The position numbers and the translations under genes were made by a program. From the NCBI GenBank assembly GCA_032622095.1, contig CP136066.1:95565319-95629318 (forward strand): a DNA stretch of 64,000 nucleotides, given 5' to 3'. Positions 1 through 13,600 of this stretch are shown one piece after another (within the stretch, counting starts at the first letter, position 1; each line of letters starts with the position of its first letter). The notes beneath the pieces are model-generated. The model searched no databases. It was not told where the DNA came from and worked only from the letters and a program-made list of their open reading frames with translations. The DNA is from Siphonodentalium dalli. Its lineage: Eukaryota; Mollusca; Scaphopoda; Gadilida; Siphonodentaliidae.

Positions 1-340
1 CTTGAACGGAAAATGTGAACAACATCAATGAACCCTATTTTGAAAGCCCTCCTGATGAGCGAACACATCACTGGACAATTCTAACGAACGACGGACGGAA
101 ATCCAACATTTTCAGATAAAGAAAGAGGGATAACTCTTGAACGTAAAATGTGAGCAACATCAGTGAAACCACTTTTGAAAGCGCTCTTGATGCCAAACCT
201 GCATGCCAAATTTCATTGAGATATAATCACCCATGGTTGAGATATATGAGCAGACGGACAGACGCTCCGACGCACGGACGGACAGACGGATGCATGTAAT
301 CCAGTATACCCCCATCTTTTGGGATGGGGCTATAAATATA
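1..340 (+). repeat. Minisatellite-type interspersed repeat with GACGGACA tail
   Basis: Two units of about 130 bp (each with CTTGAACG(G/T)AAAATGTGA and AACATCA(A/G)TGAA) are followed by a GACGGACAGACG microsatellite and a terminal hairpin (CCCCCATC, TTTTG, GGATGGGG). The element continues left of the window. No coding capacity. Confidence 0.5.
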
Positions 341-1302
341 TATGTATATATGCATAACAAATACATTATTTATAGATACCTATATATATTTACAATCTTG
401 ATATTCATGTTACAGTGTTATAGATATACATGTATATATATAGGTATCTATATACTATATATAGATTCGCGACGATCTCTCTGACGACGATGACATTCAA
501 CGTCAATATCGTGCCATATGCATTCGAGCGAATGTTATAATCCGGAAATTCTCTTTTTGTTCTTTTGATGTCAAGAAATTCTTATTTCTTCGTTATATTT
601 CACCATTATATTGTGCCCATTTGTGGGCTAATTACTCAAAGAAAACGTACAGCAAATTGTCTATCTGTTATAATAATTCATATAGGATGTTGATGCGATA
701 TTTTAAATATTGTAGTGCTAGCGCTATGTATGTTACTGATTGTATGTTATCATTTCCTATGTTACTGCGCAAGTTTGTGTATAACTTCAGAGAGAGAGTA
801 TGTCAATGTTCGAATACAATAATTTCTAATATACATTCTTCAGATATTAAGTATAGATCAAAACTATTTTTAAATTGGAATTCTATATTATACACATAAT
901 GCAAATCAAAATACGTTATTGCTAAAATTTGTGATTGATTGTTGTTATATATTATATTGTATACATACATATGGGCAACATTGCCTGAAATAAACTATTA
1001 TATATATGAAGGTTATATTCATGTATCCACGTATAAATAGTACAACATGTGTCATCCGGAAGTTCACATGCCTGTTTATAGGTTTATGAGAAATAAACTG
1101 ATTGGAAGTTCGTGTATATATATTGTACATATATACTGCAACATTCTCAATCTGTTGAATATATCTTCTGTATTTGTATCTCTCAATATCTTTTTTATTA
1201 TATAATAAACGCATATAGTAGTGTTTTTTTGTACATAATATACAACATGAACAATGAAAACGTAATACATAAGTATATATCAGAAATATACATTTAACAT
1301 AC
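341..1302. other. AT-rich sequence, no feature found
   Basis: AT-rich with short TATA runs. It lies downstream of the last visible receptor exon and should be intron. I looked on the minus strand for an M4 helix with its 'GG.F' motif and did not find one. Confidence 0.4.
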
Positions 1303-1559
1303 TTTTTATCGAATAGCCACTTGAAAGCCGAACCTTCGGATAAAATGAATCCGTAACTAGCTGCGTTGAAAGTTTCGGCTGCCACAGCGAAATTACCACA
1401 ATGTTTAGGCTGTCCTGCTAAATCTTCCACTCCCGTCCTCCCACCTAAATACGCATATTTTCCAGAATAAACGTGCTCTAGTATTTCCTCTTCCTCAGTC
1501 ACGAGCGGCCCATCGCGCATTGCGTGCCACAGTTTTCTATAATCGGGATCAGTTGACTC
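1303..1559 (-). CDS. iGluR exon: ligand-binding S2 segment
   Basis: The acceptor (ttcttttcag) opens in phase 0 and the donor GTATGT closes in phase 2; 257 bp. The product starts ESTDPDYRKLWHAM, the usual S2 stretch ahead of the conserved Trp, then KYAYLGG and a Cys-bearing segment (KHCGNF), then the SYGFILSEGSAFK region that in the family reads 'gYGia...gS'. It joins the M3 exon directly. In the family the YAYL motif is followed by an acidic residue that binds the ligand amine; here Gly-Gly-Arg follows. The M4 helix should come next and is not visible in bases 1-1302, so that exon is probably outside the window. Confidence 0.93.
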
Positions 1560-1593
1560 CTGAAAAGAACATGCTAGAATCTTACGTTTAATA

Positions 1594-1644
<51 letters not shown>

Positions 1645-4600
1645 ATATCTATATTTGCGAATGTCTGTCTGTCTGTCTGTCTGTGTTCTATAGAAATTCA
1701 CAGGGGACCATATAGATGATGCCAAAGGGGTCTACTAGGAGTAACTTTTTACGAGAAAGATAATGGTCGGGGTTAAAATTTTCTAAAGTGACGCCGTTGT
1801 TGTCAGGGGCAGAAAAGGGGGAGGGGCAGAACAAAAATTGTCGGCGATTGCCACGAAACTTATATATAATCATCCCTATAATATGAGGAATCTAATGGTG
1901 TGTTTTAAATATGGCAAAAGTCGCGCCGTTCGCGTCAGGGGTGCCCGGAAGGGGGAGGGGCAGAATTTTTTTCTGTCGCCGATTGCCACGAAACTTACAT
2001 ATAATCATCCCCATGATATGAAGAATCCAACGGTGTGGTTTAAATATGTCAAAAGTGGCGTCGTTCGAGTCAGATTTGCACGAAAGGGGAGAGGGGCACC
2101 AAAATTGATAAAACTAATTTTAGCGCCGATTTCCACCAAATTGATATATATTCTTCTTCATGATACAAGGAATCTAATTGTGCGATTTAACAACACCAAA
2201 TTGTTGTCGTTTGGATGAGAGATTGGGAGGGGGTGGGCACTAAATTTGATAATAATTGGTTTAGTCGCCGATTGCCACCACACTTATACAAAAGCATCCC
2301 CATGGTATGAGGAGTCTAATGGTGTGGATTATATCTGTCAAGTGTGGCCTCAATCGAGTCAGGGGTGTATTGAAAGGGACAGGGGCACCAAAATTGATGC
2401 ACAATATTTTTGGCGCCAATTTCCACCAAATTGATACACGTTCTTATCCATGATACGAGGAATCTGATTGTGTGATTTAAAGACGCCATAGTGGTGCTGT
2501 TTAGGTGAGAGATGGGGGGGGGGAGGGATTGACACAAAATTTGATTAAAAAAAACATTGTTTAGTCGCCGATTATCACCAAACTTATAAACAATCATCAA
2601 CATGATATCAGGAGTGTAATTGTGTGGTTTAAGGATGTCACAAGTGGGGCCATTCGAGTCAGTGGTGTATAGAGATGAGAGGGACTTTATATTTATATGT
2701 TTATGGCCGATTTTAACCAGATTGATACATATTCTTCTCCGTTATACGAGGAATCTTATCGTGTGGTTTAGACACAACAAATTGGTGCCCTATGTGTGAG
2801 AGATATGGGGAACTTCAATTTGATACGAATTTGTATACTCGCCAATTTTCACCAATTTCATATATATGCATCTCTAATCTCTAATGAGACTTACTTAGTG
2901 TGTGCAGCTTGAGTCCGAAATAGAGACGGGAGGGTCACCAAAACTGATACAAAATAGTTTTAGTACCAATTACCATCAAATTCAGACACGTTCTTCTCAA
3001 ATGATACAATAAATCAAATTGTGCTGTCTGTCTGTCTTTCTGTCTGTCTGTGTGTTATATATATAACTTCACGCGGTACAATCGAAGAGGCAAAAGCTGA
3101 TACAAATATATTTGGCACTAATTTCCAACAAATTCATACATGTTTTTATCTAATGATATACCATGAATTAAATCACATTTGGTGTCGTTTGCGTCACGGA
3201 TGGCGAGCGGATATGCACTATCATAGATAAGATTGCTATTCGCCGATATCCACATATAAGTTATATATAGTCACCCAGGCCATCTCCATATCATTTTAAG
3301 GAGATTTGGGCGTTCACATTTCACAATCCCGACAAATGGTAACCCACTTATAAGTCACTTGAACAATTATATCTTCTTAATTGTCATATTTATATGGGGA
3401 TGGCAAAAAAACTAGCAAAAAAAGATACATAGAAGAAGCATTAAACGTATAAACTGAGAGACCTCGAACCGTCAGAGGATTGCATATATATTATAACAAA
3501 ATTGAGTCTGTTCCATTCAATACAGTTTCCACAAAAAAAGTTACAATTTGTCAGGATATATCGAAGGCCTGTTCAAAAATAGTGGTTACAGTGTGCAGTC
3601 ATATATAGTTTCTTCTGATATACAATAAAATGCAGTTAGTAGCACATGACGTTTCAGGATCCTCCCAATACTGACATCTGACAAGGGGTTTAGAACAGAC
3701 TCGTCGACTGCCATAAACAACTCAAAATCTCGCTCTGTGTCTGGCAAATGTAGCTGATATGCCCGCGCAGCAACATTTCGTTGAAACTGAGAATATTTAG
3801 CCAATATGTAGCACCATGAACAGAGGAGCACCTGGAAATTTCTTTATAACATCTGTATCTTCATGGAGATATGATAGCCAGGTATCCTCGAGATCTTAAT
3901 CCAACCCACTAGATTGATTGATGCATCTCAATATGTAAAACCCAATTGTCATCTTTTATTTATGCGAACTAATGTCTTTATGATGTCCATGTATCATATT
4001 ATAACGTCTGACGTATACGCAGTTGTAAATAAATAAATACTTCATTATTGGTGGAACGGATTAATCGCGATAAACAGAATGACAATTGACAAGGTGGGCC
4101 ACTACTTATATTCCATGACTGTAATAATCATGTTTTGTGATGCTATTTGAATATACAATTTATGAGAAAACGTATAACACTTTGAACAAGAGTGTTCTCT
4201 ATTCCCAACAAATATCCACAGCATACAGATGGTTTCACATCGCATTAACCTGGGCAACGCCGGGTAACCCTGCTAGTATATATATATATCACAATTTAAC
4301 GGAAGTAAAACTTGATCGAACGCGAGTTATATATCTTAATTATTAATCCATATTAGCTGCATGGGTTTTTCAGACAGTGCAAATGTTTTGTTGGATTGGG
4401 TGGGATTCGATCCCCAGCCGGTGAAGGCGAGCGCGCCTTGCGACTCAAAGTCCGATGTCAATATCACACGGCCACCGAAGCGACTCAAAATAAAAATGAA
4501 GCTCAAATGGCCGCTGTATGCCGACGGACACTACATGCACATTTTAAGGTCTCTGCATGCATGTGTTAGATATTTGGTATTATTTTTGGCACAGCTGATG

Positions 4601-7600
4601 TTACATGTACTTGTCTCCGAGAGATGCCGAGCGTTGCCCTTTGTGCATACCCGGGACCACATAACACACAAAGCACCGATTTTAGAAACTGCATGTGTTT
4701 TTGAGACAGTGCAACATTTGTTGTTGATATTGATGAACGTACACATTTTATTGATTCTCAGATCATTTCAGTCGCCTTTATACAAAGTTGCGCAGGTAAG
4801 TTTGAAGTCTCTGTCAAGGGCGGAGAATGGATTCACGCGAGCAGTAGTATATCACTCACGTCTTTTAACTCATGTCGATACTGATTATGCAACTGGCGAT
4901 ACATATTATAGGTTACAGGGCGAGTTGTTACCGGTTACGCTGTCATATATGAGGCGAAGTGAGATTAATCTCGCTGAGCCTCATATGCCACAGTAACCGG
5001 TAACTAAGAGTCCTGTAACGATTTTTATCATGCTTTCCATGTGAGAATTTGAATTACTTATACGAAGTTCATTAGATTCTAGTAAGTTAAATGTGTTGTC
5101 TATGGCCATTAACTTATGTAACAGTCACGCGCCATGGGTGTTGGACGCATTGGTACCATGAGTCAATGGCTATTCATCAGAAGTATAGGACAAAAAAATG
5201 AGTTTCATAGTTAATTTATGAGTCTTTAGAATTCATCAAATATATCACATGCAGGTTTTGGTACATGGTACTATGTCTTTAAATTCGCAGAACATGATTT
5301 CCGACAGATTTCCCTTTTCTTGGCGCCAAAATACACCGAAAATATCCCCGAGGCGGCAGAGTTCCAAGAAAACACAAGATGGCGTCTATCGACCCCATAT
5401 GAATCCATGCACCCCCTGGGGCTTTCAATATGGGGTCGGTGTCAATCAAGGTGAACCTACTATGCCATAATCTCCTGTCAATAGATCTACATTCCAATTA
5501 GTCAATCTAACAGGCCAGCATGATAAGGTAAATAGTGCTACAATTGGCTGCCAAAAAACCCCCTAAAATATCCAATGAAGAATGTATTATTTATTTCACA
5601 ACATCTCTAACACAGACACAAGACGTCACCTCCGTGGTTTACATCAGACATAGTATCATATGAGGTGACAATGTCACCAATGGCAGCCGCATATGTAGAT
5701 ATGGCTCAAATTCTTGCAATCCATATGAAATGTAGTTCTGGTTACAAATATGCTAAATACGCATACCTTCAAGAGTGTGAATTTGTTTGAAGCGTATACC
5801 ACCAGAGGTTTAATCTCGTCCTGTGTTGCCAATTCGTGGATGCTGTCAATGGGTTTGTTCGGAATATGTACCACCAAGAACGCGGCCAGATTTGCTGTGT
5901 ATGAGGATGTCATGATGACGGTGAAAACCCACAAGAAGATTAACATAAGTCGTCCAGAAGGTGTTGTTGGTCTTGGCTCGCCGCCTGCAAATATCGTTTA
6001 CCCTTTCGTGACGGGAACTGCGCTGGTGCAGCATTAAATATCATGTACCAGTGCATTATCTTATATTTGCGAGTCCCCATATATGGAGCCTCGCATATAT
6101 GAGAATGCACTGGCATTCAAGGTCAAGGTAAATATTGCTAGGCCAATATGCTCTCTTCTATATGCGAGGCTCCCTATACATAGAGACTCGCAATTATAAA
6201 AGAAAGCATTGACACAGGATTTTCGCAAAAATTCAGGAAGCTCCATTAATGGAAGGGTTAAGGTGTTAAAAAACTTCACACATAAACGTATTATGTTTGG
6301 GGTGACTAATGGAGTTTTAAAACATAACGTGGACTTAATTCAGTGAATAAAACCAATATGTTATTATCCAAACAGTATCTCCACTGGAAGAATATAGCAA
6401 TCAATTGAGATTGTCCAAAGTTCCAACCACAACACTGTAACATTTCAGAGAACACAACATTTGAACTACGCTCAAATGTAAATTTTTATTACTTTATTCA
6501 TCACGAATTATGGGGCATAAATATGACACAATGGATCCGCAAAAAAGAGTCAATGCATTTAATTGTTTACAACAATGACACTATTTTCTGCTTATTCGGA
6601 TATCAAATTTATGAAAATAAATTAGTTTTGCATGATTATTTGTTATTCCGTTCATAACACCGCGAAGTGTTTCACATTGCTTTAAGTGTCAAAATCGCTA
6701 TTAAATTATCGGAAGTAAACGCAAATCAACAGTGTTTCGATTGTCGTACAAGGACTGTATGTCAGCCTTCTCTTTTGTAAAACTTATATTATTTCTTTTG
6801 ATCTGAATAAACGTTTTAAATAAACAAAAAAAAACAACAAAAAACAAGGACTGTATAATAACTAATGGCGTTATATAAGCCCTGCGAAATGCATGCTGAG
6901 CTATATAACATGTTACGTTATTGAGTGCCGTTTGGCAGGCGGCAGCGTCCGGCAATGCAACGGAGTGGGTTGGTTTAATTGGTGCTTGTGCTGGTGGGTG
7001 TGTTTGGCTGTGTTTCAGGTACATATATATGATAATTTACCTTGTTCCATGAAGGTACCAAACACAAGCCAAAGATGCTCTGCTAACCCCGTGTCTTCTC
7101 GAGCTGAACCGACAGCGCTACTTGGTGAGATCACGTGTGGGTTGAGACGGTTGGTAATAAACAGGACACACCCAAACACAAGAATGGCAATTGCTGTACA
7201 CACCCAGACTGTCCAGAAGAATGGCTTGAACATCTTGAACATCCGCTCGACTGCATGTTCCTGTGGTCGCAAAGTGAGGATTGTGTCACCGGTTCCCATG
7301 AATGGCCATAAGTAGTCTATGACGCTGTCTCTTGTCGCCGTTATTGTAAAAGGACCCACACCCAAGTCCACTTCCTGGAAAAGACAATGCTAACCTCATA
7401 CTTCACATTATTCATTGTCATGTACAGTTCCAGAAGCGTTGTCGTCCTCCATTCTGCTCCAACACGACAGTCATGTTCAAATATTTCTATTCAATTTGCG
7501 CCAGTCTAGAGCTCGCTCCGGTGCTGTCGAAACAGCTCCAATTTCCAACCTAAATAGGAATCTCGTTACTGCAGCACCGTATCGTGGCTGGCGTATTCAG

Positions 7601-10600
7601 TCCACGTAGGGAGTATATTCTTGAGGAAAGTTTCATTATTTGGTAACTTTTATTTCTAAATTATAACCTACAACCAAGACCATCCGTGTCTTTAAGCCCG
7701 TCTTCCAAATTCAAAAACAATGTTGAAATTTTATACATTCAAGGAGTAAACAAAAGCTCAACGAGATTTATCACCAGGGACGTGGCTAGATGGTCTCCGT
7801 TGGGGGTGTCCACCTTAGAACGGAATTTCCAACTGCACTCCCCCTGACCCAGACCAAAGTTTCCAATTGCACCCCCTTCGATTTGGATTTTATTTTGGAT
7901 GATAGCCTATTCTGAATGGAATGTCTTGTCTTTAGACAGAGGTAGGAACACAATCCACTGTGCCGTGACCATGATTCTGCCCAGTGTGAGAACATTTTGA
8001 AATGAAACTAGCATAATCCTAGCAACTAGACTGGCCGAAATGGTTATACCAAAATTAGGAAAATATTGTTTTCTTAAATTAATTATCCGTTGACTGGCCA
8101 CGGGGGAGGGACCAGTACAAAACTTTCCAAGTTTTGGAAATTTCCAACTTCACACCCCTAAGATTGGAAAATTCCAACAGATGGCAATTTCAGTAAATTT
8201 TTTACAAAAAGTAGGAAAATATGCAAATGTTGGCTTAAACGACAAATTCCCCAAATTGTTGGAAAATCAAACTATGGAACTATTTCAACCTATTGTTAGT
8301 GTGAAATTTCTAACTAATCTTGTTTTAGGTATGATATTTCCAACTCTTGAACATTTTGAGAAAAGTTTAAGTTGCTGGTCATTAAATACATATTATTGAA
8401 TACCTCTAGTGCAATACAAGCGGGATCTATTATTGTTTACGTTGTCGTCAAGAAAGATGACGTACATTATGTCAACGATCCGCTTCGGGTGATGCCCACC
8501 GTCGTCTTGGGGTGAAGTGCACGACTTCAGCTATTGCCCGATGAACGTCGGAAACATACGTGTAACAGTATCGCGATTTGTCCTGATTCACAAGGAAGCT
8601 AATTGTGTGAATGCAGAGGGCGTGTGATTATATAGTCTTACCCCTCTCACGACCATTCCGACCATACCGTTCCAGGAACCATCCTCGTTTTGTGCACCCC
8701 ATAATTTATCTGGCGGCTCGACAACTGTGTAACTGAAATGCAATACTGATATTGTATGACTTCTTGTGTTTAATTGACCTCGCATGCCGTCAACAATAAA
8801 CTATATATATATCTCATCTCGACTGCATGGTTGCCGAGAAATGTATTTTTTTGGTGAATATCGGTCTTTTTCACAGAAATATCTTCTGTAAAACACTGTC
8901 ATTCAAACGAATATTGTCAAAATAAATTAATGGAGTTGTTATCCGCATCATATTTTAAAAGAATTCGATGGAACGTTTGAATGGTCTGCGATTTATTTTG
9001 TTTAGCTGCGTCTCCCCAAACACGTTTTTGGGTGAAAAACTATACATTTTTGAGAACGACTTTATATAATTTTTGTGATGATCCTAATGGGACGCCTAAA
9101 GGTTAACCCTTTACCCAACAGAAGGGCCCTGTGCCAATGCATTCTCTTATATATGCGAGTCGACCATAGGTCGCCTCGCATATATAAGAGAATGCATTGG
9201 CTTAACACATTAAAAATTATAAAATTTTAAAGAATGGTAAAAAAAATGGTAAAAAGTGTTTTTTTAGGCCAATGCATTCTCTTATATATGCGAGGCGACC
9301 TATGGTCGACTCGCATATATAAGAGAATGCATTGGCACAGGGCATAACTGTAACTATCACAATGTGGTCAAGGAGAGCCGGTTCCAATGATATCCATATT
9401 TGTATGGTTCTATTGAGACAGACCGAAGATATTTTAGGCTGTTGAAGCTTTATTTGGCCGGTTTTGGCCGGTTTGTTGGGTAAAGGGTTAAGGGAATAAA
9501 AACGGGCAGTGCAGACACCGTTACTGTGGCGAAAGGTATGTTCGAGCTCAGAGAACCCCCCAGTTACACAAAACAGAATATTTTATTGATAACATACTAA
9601 AGCATATTCCATGAGTAGTTATCTCATATGAAATGTTCAGATAATAAGTTCAACAATCGACCATAGGTCATTATTGAACCTATTATCTAAACATTTCCCT
9701 CTATAAACATGATTAATTCAAATAATAGACAACTCCGATGTGCTCTTTTTACAGACTGGGAAAATATATTTATTATAGAAATGGTTAATGTCGACTTTGT
9801 TGATGGGAAGAGACATTTGGGTAGGGTTCTCTATTGAATTTCCGAAGGTTCGCTATTCCGAAGGTTCTCTATTCCGAAGGTTTGCTATTCCGAACGTTTT
9901 CTATTCTGGGCGTATTTAGTAAGAAATGTATCAAAATTTACATGACCCCCACCCGCCCCCAAAACCACATATGCAATGAAAAATACTATTACACTAGTAT
10001 TCCCATAGTACATTAACCCTTTACCCAACAAACCGGCCAAAACCGGCCAAATAAAGCTTCAACAGCCTAAAATATCTTCGGTCTGTCTCAATAGAACCAT
10101 ACAAATATGGATATCATTGGAACCGGCTCCTTGACCACATTGTGATAGTTACAGTTATACCCTGTGCCAATGCATTCTCTTATATATGCGAGTCGACCAT
10201 AGGTCGCCTCGCATATATAAGAGAATGCATTGGCCTAAAAAAAATCCTTTTTTTAACACTTTTTACCATTTTTTCTTACAGTCTTTAACAATTTTATAAT
10301 TTTTAATGTGTTAAGCCAATGCATTCTCTTATATATGCGAGGCGACCTATGGTCGACTCGCATATATAAGAGAATGCATTGGCACATTGGTACATTGGTA
10401 AAGGGTTAACACACCCACTCTAATTTCCAAATTGTTCCAAATCACACACGGGTTTTGTTGCAGCTCGTTGTAGAGATTTGTCTTAAAGACCCACTTAATT
10501 TTCGAACCCCCAGATCACATTATATAAAATATAAGATATAGAGTTATTCCCATTCCATTGAAAATAAACTATTGTTTGAATTATGTTGCATTCTGGAGCC

Positions 10601-13600
10601 GCAACGAGTGAAATGTTTCTATGTATGACTTCAGCTATTTTCTATTGCTCTTCTAAGACAAGGATGTTCCAAATGGTGATGAATTATAGTATTTTAATCA
10701 TATTTTATGGCATTGGTTCTTATTAAAACCGTATATCAAGGAACTATAAAAAACAATCGGTGACTCGAAAATTAAATGGAACTTTAAACCTTGATGCTGC
10801 TGTTACAATAATCTTGATCAACTTCGCGGTTGTGAACAATTCTATTGCATCCAATACTCTGATGTTTGAATTTACATAATCCAAATCGAAGATTCTTGTT
10901 TGAAGCACCGCTCTACACGATTCACGCCAGCATCTCCAATGTGTAGCTGTTTTGTTACTCTAATTGTGTAGTATTTAAAACTATTATAACATACGGCATA
11001 ATTATTAGTATGGAAATACTAGCGTTTATGACTCGTGTGCGGTCTGACGTATTGAGAAATAAGGTCATACATAATGACAAAAAACGTCTTATGGGAACAT
11101 AGAAAATACGTAAAAGTACTGTCAGGTAACCGGTACAAAGATTGTGGCAAGGACATTGCTGACTCGATGAATTTTTAATGTGATGAGGAAACCAGCCGTT
11201 TACTTTTCCAGGCTAAACTAGGTCGTGTTCCCACTGAAACCTTGAATTCAGTTTTGTTCTATGTATAACCAAACTTAGAATTTGATCCCACATGTCTATG
11301 TAATACTAAATACGCAACGGATTTAGTCATACAAACAGTAAAATACAAGATGGCCGCTGGAAGCCATGTTTTCAACAAAATTCGGAACAAATGGTAAGCT
11401 CCCATCTAGAAGACATTCCGAAGATCCATATGAAGTTTGGTGACGATCAGATAAGGGGTATGGCATGTAGGGTATGCCAAATGATTTATTGATGCAATGA
11501 GTAAAATTCAAGATGGCTGCCGGCGGCAGGAAAGTGACTTGTAGGGTGTGCTAAAGGATTTAGTAATTCAAAGAGTAAAATCCAAGATGGCCGCTGGCAG
11601 CCATGTTTTTTAACATAATTCGGAAAGAAAATAGATGTCACCCTGATGATCCATATGGAGTTTGGTGACGATCGGATGAGGGATGTGACATATAGGGTGT
11701 GCTAATGGATTCACAACTGAAATTCAAGATGGCCGCTGGTGGCCAGGTTTTTTAACATAATTTGGAAACAAATGGTAAGCTCCCACCAACAGGACACCCC
11801 GAAGACCCATATGCAATTTAGTGACGATCGGATGAGAGATGTGACATGTATGGTGTGCTAAAGGATTTAGTCATACAAAGAGTAAAAATCCAAGACAAGA
11901 TTTTTTAAAACAGACTTTGGAATCATATGAATTTTGGTGACGATCGGATGAGGGGTGTGGCCTTAAGAGTGTGCCAAGGATTTATTTATGCAAAGAGTAA
12001 AATCCAAGATGGCCGCTGGTGGCCATGTTTTTCAACAAAATTCGGAAAAAATGGTAAGCTCCCATCTAGACGTCACCCCAAAGATCCATTGAAGTTTGGT
12101 GACGATCAGATGAGAGATGTGACCTGTAGGGTGTACTAAATGATTTAGTCATTCAAAGAATAAAATCCAAGATGGCCGCTAGCAGCCATTATTTTTAACA
12201 AAGACGAGGGGTGTGGCTGTAGGGTGTGCTGATGAATTCAAAACTGAAATCCAAGATGGCCGCTGGAGTCCTTGTTTTTCAACGAAATTCGGAGAACAAA
12301 TAATGGTAAACTCCCATTTAGAGGTCACCCCGACGATCACTATGAAGTTTGGTGACGATCGGATGAGGGATATGGCCTGTGGGGTGTGCCAAAGGATGTC
12401 GTTGACGGACACACGCACACACGAAGGACGGACGACCAAACGACTAGCTTAAACTTTACAAAATGAATTTGAGCTAACAAAACACGGCGGCTTTCACACT
12501 TTTATTCGCCTTTCATGTGCGGTTTGGAGGGACGCCTTCAGTCAGGAACTGTAACTCTATTATTGAGCCAGTTATGTGTTTTGTGGCGCTTCGAGAACCA
12601 ATGTGCGAAAAGAGACATTGATAGACAATCAACTTTCTGGGTTGGTTCTCTAAACTTGATACACCGTTTGTTCTGAAGGATAAAATCGCTGTGAAGAATC
12701 TGAATATTGGTCTTCAATATTCCGGAGAGTGTATACGGGTACACACTAAAACAGATATATATATATATACGGGTGCACACTAAAAAATACCCCATATATA
12801 AACGCGAATGACATTGAACAGTGTTGCAAACACCTAGACTAACATATACATATATATAGGTGGTTATCGATATTCCTTTTAGCATAATACTCTTTCATTA
12901 TCCGGATTCCAGAAGGACAAATTTCAACATGCATGTTATGTGTGTTATTTTTTCGTGTGTGCATGGTGTTCGACAATTCGGTGACGCCTCTTTAATTGTC
13001 GACTGTCTTATTTTTCGCATAAAAAATCCAATATATCAACGCGAATGACATTGAACAGTGTTGCACACACCTAGACTAACATATACATATATATAGGTAG
13101 TTATCGATATTCCTTTTAGCATAATACTCTTTCATTATCCGGATTCCAGAAGGACAAATTTCAACATGCATGTTGAAATTTGTCCTTCTGGAATCCGGAT
13201 AATGAAAGAGTATTATGCTAAAAGGAATATCGATAACCACCTATATATATATGTATACTAGCCGATGAGCCCGACGTTGTCCGGGCTATTCAAAAACCAA
13301 ATTTCAAGTCGATAGCTCTACCCGTTTCCGAGATCTGGTCTGCGCATGCGCGAACCCAGCCAGACGTTGTCCGGGCTATTCAAAAACCAAATTTCAAGTC
13401 GATAGCTCCACCCGTTTCCGAGATCTCGTCTGCGCATGCGCGAAGCTGGCGTCACACGGGCTCGGCGACCCGATAAAATTCGTATCCGGGGCAAGATACA
13501 TTCACATACCAAATTTCAAGTCGATAGCTCCTCCCGTTTCCGAGATCTCGTCTGCGCATGCGCGAAGCGGGCGCCGCACGGGCTCGTTGACCCGATAAAA

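Noticed and set aside
945-1520. Reading the 191-codon minus-strand frame as one protein
   Set aside because: Only the part down to 1303 is exon; after the GTATGT donor the frame runs into AT-rich intron. The Met is internal to the exon and not a start.
4361-4996. Open frame of 211 codons, plus strand
   Set aside because: It crosses a tRNA-like SINE head on the other strand and a 79-bp inverted repeat, shows no protein family, and lies inside the receptor intron.
13258-13300. Hammerhead ribozyme core (CCGATGAG followed by a hairpin)
   Set aside because: The second conserved strand (GAAA) is missing after the hairpin, and the motif is explained as the reverse complement of a Helitron 3' hairpin with CTAG.
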